From Alectoria sarmentosa (Eukaryota > Ascomycota > Lecanoromycetes > Lecanorales > Parmeliaceae): a stretch of 36,723 bases of DNA. Both the position numbers and the translations under genes were made by a program. The notes below the pieces were generated by a model that worked only from the letters and a program-made list of their open reading frames with translations, searched no databases and was not told where the DNA came from. Numbering within the stretch: the stretch's first letter is position 1; each line of letters opens with the position of its first letter. The stretch spans positions 1 to 36,723 of the forward strand of contig WOGZ01000327.1 in the NCBI GenBank assembly GCA_009733775.1, read 5' to 3'. Shown one piece after another: positions 1-9,646 of this stretch.

Positions 1-1890
1 TAAATATATAAATATGCGATAATTCTCGTTTTTAAAATTTTATAATATAATAATAATTCGAAATTCGATCTTTTACGAGCAAAAATCAATTAAAATTAAA
101 ATTAATTATCGAAATTTCAATCGATCGTAATTTAATTTTCGAAATAAAAAGAAAAAATTTGAAAACATTATAAAATTGAAAGATAAAAATTACGGCGTAT
201 AAAAGATTAAACGATGTTAAAAACACTTTTAAAGGTTATAACTTACATTAATTATCTGATAAACGTATTTTTAAAAGATTTATTATAAACAAATTTATTA
301 AAAAAAATGAAAAAAAAACTTATTAAGCACCTTTTTCTTTAAAATATCGTTTATAAAAGTTTTCAATTTCAATTTAAACATTTATATTATTAAATTAAAT
401 CGATTAATAATAAATTCGTCGAATAATAAATTAATAATAATCTTAATTTATTTTAAATTATAAATGAAAATAATGAGAATTTTTGATTAATTAAATTTAA
501 TAATTAAGATTATACAATTTTAATAAAGTTATTTTATAAATTATAATAAATTTTTTTAATTTGAAAAAAGAAAATAATACGTTATTTGTTAACTTATACG
601 TTTATAATAATTTCGTCGACTTAAACATTAATAATTACTTAATAAATATTAATTCGAATAATCTTTTAATTTTGTTTTATTTAATAAAATTAATTATTTT
701 CAATAATTATATATATATCGTAAACGAAATATTAAAATAATTTATCGTAATAAAAAAAAAAAAATTCAATAAAAAAAATTTATATAAAAAATTTATAAAG
801 AATTAATTTAATAAACTTAAAAAAATAGAAAAATAAATTTATAAAAAGAAATTAATATAATTCGTATTAAGCTTTTTCGATTATTGATTTATAAAATGAG
901 ATTATTATTATTATCTCGATTAATAAATTTTTTTTTATTAAATAAAATATATATAATAAATATATTACTATATTATAATTATTCGTTAAATAAAAAAATG
1001 AGAGAATAACGTAATAATATATAAACGAGATATTAATATAAAATATTATATTTATCGTTATTTTGAGTCTTAACTAAAACCTTTTTCGTTTTAAATATAT
1101 TTAATAAATTATTTATATCGTTTTTTTAAGTAATAACGATTTCATTTAAAATAAAACGATTATAAATGCGTGAATTATAATGTTACGAATTTTTATATAA
1201 TAATTTATAATCTCGTGTAATTAAATCGATTTTTAATTTTTCAAATTTCGTTTTAAAGATAATAATGTAAAAATTAATACTTTAAAAAAAAGTTTTTAAT
1301 AAAATTATTATTTAATGTTATTATAATAATTATGTTTAACATAATTAATATAAAAAACGCGATCGAGAGAAAATTATATCGTATTATAAATTGTTTTTAA
1401 ATGTTATTTATTATGTAAATTTAATTAAAAATCAATTTTTCGTTTTTTAAAAATGTTAAAGTAAATATATAAATAATAATCGCGTTTTATATTTTATACG
1501 TAAATAAAACGATTAAATAATTAATAATAATTTGTTATAAGATTATCGAGATGACGTTATTATATTAAATGTTATAAGCGTTATATTTTTTATATTTATA
1601 AATTAAAATTATGATATTAAGTTTTAAAAAATATAAAATGTTATTAATATCACGCTCGCTAAAATTAATAAAAACATTTATATTTATTTCAACTTTATAA
1701 TGTTTTTTATTTTTATTTTAATCGTTATTTTTATTTTTATTTTATAAAACGTTTATTATAAATGTAACGATTTCGATTTTATCGTTATTATAATATTATT
1801 TTAATATCTCGTTTTAAAACGACGCAATATTACATTAATCGTAAATTTAATTTATAAAATCGAAATTATATCGTAAATCTTTTATAATAT
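1..1890. repeat. AT-rich, RIP-degraded DNA, unassigned
   Basis: Extremely AT-rich sequence in which most remaining cytosines are followed by G. No open frame of useful length survives. Stretches on the + strand (for example around 165-300 and 590-760) read like protein with scattered TAA stops, as expected of a mutated retroelement, but I could not match them to a known domain. I see no gene, RNA or terminal repeat here. It may be the remains of an older element. Confidence 0.6.
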
Positions 1891-2419
1891 ATAAATAACG
1901 CGCAATATAATTTATTAATTTTATTAATTTTATTAAAAATTAAATAAGTTGAATAAATTAAATAATTTTTAAAAAAGAATTAAAAAATGAGCTATTAAAA
2001 AAATCGATATTAAAAAAATCTGTTAATAAATCTCGCAGTAAAAGATTTTTTACATCGATTAAAACATTTTTCGATCGTTTTAAAATATAAAATACGCGTC
2101 GTTAAATGAAAGAAAAGATAAAAAACGAGATAAAAAAAAAGGGCGCGTTTTAAAAAAATGAAAATTGATTAATTTAAGAGAACGACGATTATGAAAATAA
2201 AAAGTTTATTCGAAATCTTTTTGAAAATCTTTTTACGCGTTTATAAATAATAAAAAATGATTATTAAATTCGTTTTTAATTTCGATTATTAACAATAATA
2301 AATTTCGCGAGAGATCGTTTAAAAGAGTTAATAAAGATTTCAAAAAAGGCGTAAAAGAAATATACGTATTTTAAACGTTTAATAATATGCGAGCGAGAAA
2401 TATTAAAATTAAATATATT
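1891..2419. repeat. First half of tandem unit 1 (split by LTR element)
   Basis: This stretch is a diverged direct copy of about 7,911-8,440. Both start with ATAAATAACGCG and share the landmarks AAATCTCGCAG/AAATTTCGCAG and CTTTTTACGCGTTTATAAATAA. In the second copy the homologous sequence runs straight on into the segment 8,450-8,845. Here it is cut at 2,419 by the LTR element and resumes at 7,479. Unit 1 is therefore 1,891-2,419 plus 7,479-7,910 and was intact before the insertion. I see no recognisable coding content. Confidence 0.75.
2415..2419. repeat. Target-site duplication ATATT (left copy)
   Basis: Five bases directly outside the left LTR. The same five bases follow the right LTR at 7,474-7,478. 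A 5-bp duplication is normal for LTR retrotransposon integrase. Confidence 0.85.
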
Positions 2420-2588
2420 TATCAAAATTAGCATAAAGTCTAAGATTATATAAGTGTATATAATGAAAATAATAAGTTTAGAAAACTATATAAAAGAAAG
2501 AAAGATCGATTATATATAAATTCCTAAATCACGTTAAAGTCGATAAGATTAAGTAAATAATAAAGCTGAATAGGGTACGCTCGTAACA
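2420..2588 (-). repeat. Left LTR (3' LTR in element orientation)
   Basis: 169 bp, collinear without gaps with 7,305-7,473. Shared landmarks include TATAAGTGTATATAAT, AAAGAAAGAAAG and CGATTATAT. All differences I could see between the two copies are transitions, as RIP produces. It ends in TAACA. Confidence 0.88.
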
Positions 2589-2606
2589 TTATTTCTTTCT
2601 TCGAAT
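2589..2606 (-). other. Probable polypurine tract
   Basis: Read on the minus strand, GAAGAAAGAAATAA lies directly before the 3' LTR, the usual place for the primer of plus-strand DNA synthesis in LTR elements. The gypsy element elsewhere in the window has the same layout, with a purine run, then TAA, then the LTR. Confidence 0.5.
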
Positions 2607-2736
2607 AACGATAACTTTCATCGCTATAAATCGATGTAAGCTTTTTTTATTATTAATAATGTTATTATAATAAAAGACGCTTATTATGCATACATGCTTA
2701 TTAAAAAATCAATAAAAATAAAAAACTTTTCGTATT

Positions 2737-4960
2737 TTAGCAACGTCTTTCTTCGACGACGATGACGATATTAATATCGTATATGAGACGTTAATTGACA
2801 ACCCCGTCGCGAGCCTGATATTATAACGTCATAAATCTTTAAAAATGAAGAAATTTGATATAGAAATGGGCAAATGATGATTATAAACGCAATCTGATGT
2901 TTTAATAATATAATAATCCTTTTAAATTCGATATCATAATTATGAAACAAATCATAAAATAATACGATCTGATTGATTCGAATAATTTCGAATCGCAAAC
3001 GTTAAACCTTATCTAAATATCGTATATGCTTTATTGAAATTTTTATGCCTTTCTTCGCAGAAATATCAAATGTATAAAATCGCGTAAACGTTTTAATCGG
3101 CGATAGCGAGGTCAATTGACGACATGATATGCTTTCGAACATCATTTATACATATATCAATAAGGGCGTTATGCTTAATAAACCTCATGTGACGTTATTG
3201 TTAAGTAATAAATTCATAAACGATCGACTTTGATGCTAATGAAAAAACGGATTTGAATGCATTTTTCAAATATAAGATAAATTCAAATCGTTTAAAAATA
3301 GCATATTTGATGTTTTATCGAATCACATATTATTTAATCGAAGATTTAAGAGTTTTATTTAATGTGAAAATGATTAATTATAATTATGATGCGTGTGATT
3401 ATAAGTTTATTCAATGAAACATAGCGTATATATAAATCAACGATTATAAGATAAGTCTTTAATATAATAATCTCATATGTGAGTGAAGGAGATGAGATTA
3501 TTATAATTGATATCTTCGAAGAATATTCTCAACGTAAATGAATATTGATAAATTGAATTTATAAGACGTTATGCTTCATTCGTAACGTCTTTCTCAAAAG
3601 TAAAAAATTGCGTTAAATTAGATTTATGAATCATAATGCTTTTGATAACGGAGGTAAATTTTGACTTTTAACATTTATGATTTCGAATATGATCATAAAG
3701 CTTATATTTGAAATCAAATATTTTCTCACAATTGATGTAAAAAGATTTGACGCATATAATCATTTGATTATGACTTAATAATCAATTAATCGATGAGAAT
3801 ACGATTGAACAAATAATACGTTTATGATATTCAATAAACAATTGCGAAGTTATAAACGATTTCTTTTTGAATTTAACAATTAATGTTTTTATACATTTGA
3901 TGAGATTTACATCTTAATTACTTTGATATCATATATATGCTACGCCGCGCAGACATTTTGAAAATAACTTTACAATGTTTATTTAATGAGCGATTTAAGA
4001 TCTTTGATCAATACTTGAATCAATATAATCATGCATTGAAATAAGCGATTAAAGTGTTTTTTGACAACATTATTATATGATTTTCATTTATTAAGTTTTA
4101 GCGAGCATTCGATACATCGAATAATGTTTAAAATGTTTGAATTCAATTGCAACGAAGTTTTTAAATTATGATGTAAATGAGATATGTGATTATGCGATGA
4201 AGATAACGAGTCGTTTTTCATAAAATGTCATGATTGATGTAATAAATCGATGACTCAATTAAAAGATCGATGTGAAAAAAATTTCGAATCTAACAAAGCA
4301 ATGCTGAAGAGATTTCTAATAATTTAATATTATGAAAAAGACTTTAAAAGAAAAAAGATAATGATTTTTTATAAAACATAATTTTTTTGTGAAATAAATA
4401 TAAAAGTAACACTTTTCGAAGAGATTTTTGAAAATTCAATATTATAAAGACGGATTTTGAATAAAGAATAATGATTGCTCTCTATAAATAAATATGAGAT
4501 CTCGAATAAAAATATGATAAATATCGTAACACTTTTTTTCTTTTAACGTACTATATTAAGATAAGAATAAAGATCTGTTTTAGAGAGATAATAAATTGTT
4601 ATTGAATGTGTCTTTTTGATTTTCAAGTGTGAAAACTTAATGTGTTTTGATGTGATTTTGAAATCTTTAATATTGAAAATGTGTTTTGTTGTGAAAACGA
4701 TAACGATGTTATTTGTTGATTATTTGATTCGTCGTAAAGAATATATAAAATATCGAATATGATTTTTGAAATGATAAGGTTTTGATAAAATAATTAATTA
4801 TTTTATTATCGAGTTATTGCGGGAAAGCGAAGCAAAAAAGAATATCTTTGAAATATTTTAAAACATTCGTTTTTTATTCGTTTAAAATATCGTTGAGAAT
4901 TTAAATATTTTGAATAATATCATTTCGAGTGATATAATTTTATGATTAAAAGAATTCTCG
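2737..4960 (-). pseudogene. Unknown LTR-element ORF, copy 1 (3'-proximal), decayed
   Basis: The frame can be followed on the minus strand only with several in-frame stops. It ends at a TAA at 2,737-2,739. It shares protein-level blocks with copy 2 (5,005-7,232). Near 3,120-3,200 it reads MRFIKHNALIDICIND followed by VRKHIMSS, against MRFIKHDALIDICIDD and VRKHIMSS in copy 2. Near 4,685-4,760 it reads IYSLRRIK against IYSLQRFD. Both C-terminal ends carry an acidic-basic stretch, VEERRC here and AEEEHC in copy 2. Conservation in one frame despite DNA divergence says this was protein-coding. I recognise no known domain. The 5' end is eroded and approximate. Confidence 0.6.
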
Positions 4961-5004
4961 TGACTGAAGGTCGAAAAATCAATAAAATAAAACTTTTTGA
5001 TGTG

Positions 5005-7232
5005 TTAACAATGTTCTTCTTCGGCGGCGATAACGATAACCTATTTTAAAAATCTAACTAATCGCTCATCGCGAATACGTTATTATAACGTCATAAGATT
5101 TCAATATTGAAGATATTCGATAAAGAAATAAAGAAATTATGATCATATAAACATTTGATTATAAAATAAACACATTTCGGGCAGAGAAGAAATCGTCAAA
5201 TGATGCAATTTGATTGATCCGAGCGTTTTCGAGTCGTAAACTCAAAATTTTATTTAAACATTATATGTGTTTTGATGATAATCTAAATAATTTTTTTCAT
5301 AGATGTTATGCATATGATATCGAACGAGGTTATCGACGACGACAATGAGGTCCTTTGACGACATAATATGTTTTCGAACATCGTCTATACATATATCAAT
5401 GAGGGCGTCATGTTTGATAAACCTCATAATACGTTGTTGTTAATTAATGAACTTCTGAGCAATTATTTTTTGATGATAACGAAACATAAAGTTTAAACGC
5501 ACTTTCTAAATATCAAATGAATTTAAATCGTTTAAAAATAACATGTTCGATATTTTGCCGAATCGTATGCTATTTGATTAATTGCATAAAATGTTAAACA
5601 TAATAACAACTGAAGATAACGAATTTAAGCTAACTTCGCGATTAAATCATATGTTATCTTAACGATATCAGGCCTCTCAGCGGGGTTAAGTGTTAATAAA
5701 TTTGATTAATATGAGATTTTGCTCTTGACTGCGAAGCAATCAATTTTTAACGTCAATATTCTTTTAAATCAAAGCGAAAAATAATGACGTATTTATCACG
5801 ACTCTTATTTACAACTTCGAGTTTTATTAATTAATATTGTTTAACAAAAGCATTCGTTTTCTTTATGATTTCTTTTTTTATATTGAGTCGTTGATAGAAA
5901 TCAACGCGTGTCAAATATTCTTTATACTATGAAAATGTTTAATTTCATTCGATGCTTATCATCATATGTGCCTTTCGTAATTGTTTAATAATATTGTTTT
6001 TTAAACATCTTATCAATTAACGTTTTGATATATCTTCAACGATATATCTTATAAATTTTGCATAAAATTTCGGAAATGATTATTCGAATCCTTATTTAAG
6101 TCCTTTATAAATATAAACATTTATTTTTTATAAAAGATATAATGATATCTCATAAAGATCGTTAAGTTGATTCAAAACGTTTTTAACAATAATGTAACGA
6201 TTTATGACAACGATAAAATTTCGACATTTGAATATCATATACTCGTTTGCTTTTTCAACAAGTCGTGATATAACATAATTAATTTGAAATGCGTTAATAA
6301 AATAATGATCTCTATTAAAAAGAAGCTTATTTTGAATTTATAATTTTCAATCCTCGAATTTAAATTTATCGATATCATTGAAAATAAATAAATTTAATAA
6401 TTTAAAGTTGAATATAAATTTAAATGATTGTTTATACATTTTAAAAGGTTATTTTAACGCTTAAAGGTTTCATAGCGAAGATGAGAGAGAAGATGCAATA
6501 TTATCAAATAATTTTTAATCTTATAACTTTTGATTTGAAAGTTGATTCTTCGATTGATTTTTTTATTATTAAAATTATCGATAAAGATTCTCAACAAAAA
6601 GAGAGAGTTAAATATATGATATGTATAATCGTGACGAACTGAAAGGTGAATAATGAATATATAAGTCTTCGTATATAAAATAAAGTTGATCATAATATAT
6701 AAGTGATCGTCGTTGTGAAAGAACGTATTTTGATATTGATGTAAGATTTTGTTAAAGAGAATTTATGATGTGTTATATTCTCAACGTGAATGAATATTGT
6801 TAAATCGAATTTGTGAAACGTTATGCTCTTCGCGATGGAGATAAATGTTAATGTGATATGCGTAACGATTATGATGTTGAGATTTCGATGTTTTCTTGCG
6901 AAGGCGATAACAGACTCATTTTTGAATTAATCGAATCGTTGTAAAGAATATATGTTGTTTAAATGGTGTTTTTTCAGTTCCGTCACGTATATAACGAGTT
7001 TTTGTTATACTATCGTCGATTTTTTGTGAGGAAACTTAATAACGCGAAGTGAAAAAGATTATCTTTGAAAGGCGATGTAGAATTCGTTTTTTGATAAATC
7101 GAACTGTTATTGAAAATCTGAGTAATGTGATATATGTTTTTTTGAACGATATAAGTTACGATAAAGGTTTTTTGAATGTGAAATATTTATATGATAAAAA
7201 GATTCAGCGTGTTTTTTATCAGGCTCGGTCAT
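5005..7232 (-). pseudogene. Unknown LTR-element ORF, copy 2 (5'-proximal), decayed
   Basis: The first frame after the 5' LTR, starting at an ATG at 7,232 (MTEPDKKHAESFYHINI...), about 70 bp inside the LTR, and ending at a TAA at 5,005-5,007. This is about 740 codons with several stops and at least one frame change. The N-terminal part is rich in Ser, Lys, His and Tyr. The C-terminal third holds the best-conserved block, QQRIMRFIKHDALIDI, followed by CIDDVRKHIMSSKDL. The position corresponds to gag in ordinary LTR elements, but I see no zinc knuckle, protease, integrase or reverse transcriptase. It could be a gag-like protein, a captured host gene, or a protein special to this family. Function unknown. 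Confidence 0.6.
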
Positions 7233-7304
7233 TTGCTTCGAGCAGATAATGAAAATTCGTCAATTTTTTTCGTCGAATGAGTGTATAAAGAAGACTTATT
7301 ATAA

Positions 7305-7473
7305 TGTTAAAATTAACATAAAATTTAAAATCATATAAGTGTATATAATAAAGATAATAAGTTTAGAAAATTATGTAAAAGAAAGAAAGGTCGATTATAT
7401 GTAGGTTTCTAAATCACGCTAGGGTCGATAGGGTTAAGTAAGCAGTAAAGCTGAGTAAAATACGCTCATAACA
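7305..7473 (-). repeat. Right LTR (5' LTR in element orientation)
   Basis: 169 bp, beginning TGTTAAAATTAACAT and ending CTCATAACA. It is collinear with 2,420-2,588 with transition differences only. It keeps more G and C than the left copy (AGGGTCGATAGGGTTAAG), so the two LTRs were mutated to different degrees or on different strands. Confidence 0.88.
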
Positions 7474-7478
7474 ATATT
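7474..7478. repeat. Target-site duplication ATATT (right copy)
   Basis: Matches 2,415-2,419 exactly. Confidence 0.85.
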
Positions 7479-7910
7479 TATATTAATAATAAATTGATAA
7501 ATTGATAAATTGATAAAATATAATAATTATACGCGTTTTCGCAAATAAATAAATGAATTGAAGAAAATATTAATTATCTCGAATATATTTAATACGACTT
7601 TAAAATCGATATTTGAATATTTATTAATTTAATAAATAATAAATCGAATTTCATAATTTTTGCATTATTGAAAAACGTAAAACATATTTTACATTTTATA
7701 AAATTATGAAAATATTGCATATTTAAAAAAATAAAAGACAAAAGATGTAAGATTTTTATATATAAATTTTTGATAAAGACGCTTAAAAAACTTAAACGTC
7801 GTTATTTAAACGCTAATCGAAAAGCGTAATAATTTCGAATTTATAATTAATTGCACATATAAATTCAAGGTTTTTTAACTTAATTTTACATTATTTCTTT
7901 ATATATATTA
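7479..7910. repeat. Second half of tandem unit 1
   Basis: Diverged direct copy of about 8,450-8,845. Shared landmarks are TATACGCGT, AATAAATAAATGAA, TTTTAAAATCGATATTT and the AGGTTTTTTAACTTA / AGGTATTTTAACTTA end. Three short TTGATAAA repeats sit at its start (about 7,493-7,520). Confidence 0.7.
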
Positions 7911-8845
7911 ATAAATAACGCGTAATATAATTTATTAACTTTATTGAAAATTAAATAAATTAAATAATTTATAAAAAAGAATTGAAAGATGAATTGTTAA
8001 AGAAATTAATATTAAAAAAAATTATTGATAAATTTCGCAGTAAAAAATCTTTTATATTATAAAACATTTTTTAATCGTTTAAGAATATAAAAAACGCGTC
8101 GTTAAATAAAAAAAAAGTTGATTAGCGAGGTAAAAAGAGAGAGCGCGTTTTAAAAAAACGAAGATTAATAAATTTGAAAAAACGATGATTATGAGAAAGA
8201 GAAATCTGTTCGAAATTTATTCGAAAATCTTTTTACGCGTTTATAAATAATAATAAATAATCGTTGATTTTAATTTCGTTTTCGATTGTTAATAATAACG
8301 AATTCGTCGAAAAGAATTTTAAAGACGTTAATAAAGATTTAAAAAACGAGCAAAAGATATATATATATTTTAAACGTTTAATAACGTTTAAGCGAAAAAT
8401 ATTAAAATCGAATACATTTATATTAATTATTAATTAATAAATTAATTAAAAAAAAACTATTATACGCGTCTTCGTGAATAAATAAATGAAACGAAAAAAA
8501 TATTAATTATTTTAAGTAAACTTAATACGATTTTAAAATCGATATTTAAATATTTATTTATTTAACGAATAATAAGTTAAACTTTATAATTATTATTTTT
8601 TCAAAAAACGTAAAGCGAGCTTTACGATTTACGAAATTTTGAAAAAAATATATGTTGAAAAGAATAAAAGATAAAAGATATAAGGTTTTTATATACAAAT
8701 TTTTAATAAAAGCATTCAAAAGACCTAAAAGCCGCTACTCGAGCGCTATTTAAAATAAGAAGTGACGTTAGAATTATAATTGGTTACACATACAAATTTA
8801 AGGTATTTTAACTTAGCTCTACACTATTCTTTTATATACACTGAT
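7911..8845. repeat. Tandem unit 2 (uninterrupted, about 935 bp)
   Basis: A full copy of the unit: 7,911-8,440 matches 1,891-2,419, and 8,450-8,845 matches 7,479-7,910. Its last 150 bp are clearly richer in G and C than the rest, forming a graded transition into the gene island. No terminal inverted repeats or coding frame were recognised. It might be part of an older element duplicated in tandem. Confidence 0.7.
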
Positions 8846-9646
8846 ACGGTGTGCGCATTTGCAGGCACGCCCGTAAGGTAATTCAACTGTTGACACCACT
8901 TCCACTTGATCACATAATCAGATCGTTTTCATTCACTAAGGAGAGCAAATCCAACAACGACATGGTCCGATTCTGAAGGTGTTTTCAATTGCTCCTTGAA
9001 TGGGAACGCAACGCTGGTTGTGTATGTTTGTTTTGAGGAGGCTCGTAATGTCTGTCTCTAATGACCGATGCTGGAAGCTGATTACATACGAGTGCAAACA
9101 CTCAATCTTCCGGCAACTTACATTCCCTGAACGTGAACGAACGACGAATAACAACTTCTTCATATTGACACCCGATCTTGGGTCTGAAGTCAACGCTCGA
9201 CACTGTTTCCAGTTGAATCCCGTCAATCGTAGCCTAGCAGAAAGCGGGTTCTCCGTTAAAGGAGCACGTTGGGCTCAACTTCCGGGCTTGAAGCCCATAG
9301 TCGACAGTAATCGAGTTCAAGGCCCCCAGCATTTGGCGTTGAGCTGGATTCTGAACGCTCTTCCTAAGACTGAATTTTACGAATCGATACAGAAAATGTC
9401 AAACTGTAGTGCGGAAACTAGTTTGTTTCAGCCCTACTGAAAAGTCGCGTGGTTGCAACGCCAAGTAGCCTACCTATCTACCTATATATTGAAACTACAT
9501 ACAGCAATCCTGCAGATGCGTCCGTTTCAACGTTTACCTTGCAAACAAGGCTCGCTGCGTCGCTTCAAGTACAAGCGAAAAAAGAGTAGACGTATCTGAT
9601 CTAATTCCATCAGACCTGCTTCCAACACCGAGTGACACGACCAACT
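8846..9646. other. Island edge and upstream region of the RA-PH gene
   Basis: Base composition becomes normal here. There is an ATG-started + strand frame of 146 codons at 9,000-9,440, but it has no recognisable domain, no homology I know and no intron signals, so I do not call it a gene. A TATATA stretch at about 9,484-9,489, following a CTAC/CTAT-rich run, could be a promoter element for the gene starting at 9,647. The rest shows nothing distinct. Confidence 0.5.

Larger units (their letters stand above)
2420..7473 (-). mobile_element. Complete LTR element, non-autonomous, with a duplicated unknown ORF
   Basis: A 5,054-bp element bounded by two 169-bp direct repeats and a 5-bp target duplication (ATATT). 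The ends follow the TG...CA rule, although the left TG has decayed to TA. Orientation is taken as minus for two reasons: the purine-rich stretch GAAGAAAGAAATAA lies just inside the left LTR when read on the minus strand, and the readable coding frames are on the minus strand. The 4.7-kb interior is filled by two tandem copies of one unknown frame of about 2.2 kb. That leaves no room for a gag-pol polyprotein, and I found no reverse transcriptase or integrase motif. The element is less AT-rich than its surroundings and keeps many TG and CA dinucleotides, so it has suffered less RIP or is younger. It probably needed enzymes from another element to move. Confidence 0.85.

Noticed and set aside
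5330..5420. CIDDV in the unknown LTR-element ORF, considered as a reverse transcriptase Y-x-D-D box
   Set aside because: None of the surrounding RT motifs (the region around the first catalytic Asp, the palm and thumb landmarks) is present in either copy, and the position near the C-terminus does not fit.
9000..9440. 146-codon + strand ORF with ATG start
   Set aside because: No domain, no family resemblance, no intron signals, and an overlapping antisense frame of similar quality; it lies at the island edge just before the RA-PH gene.
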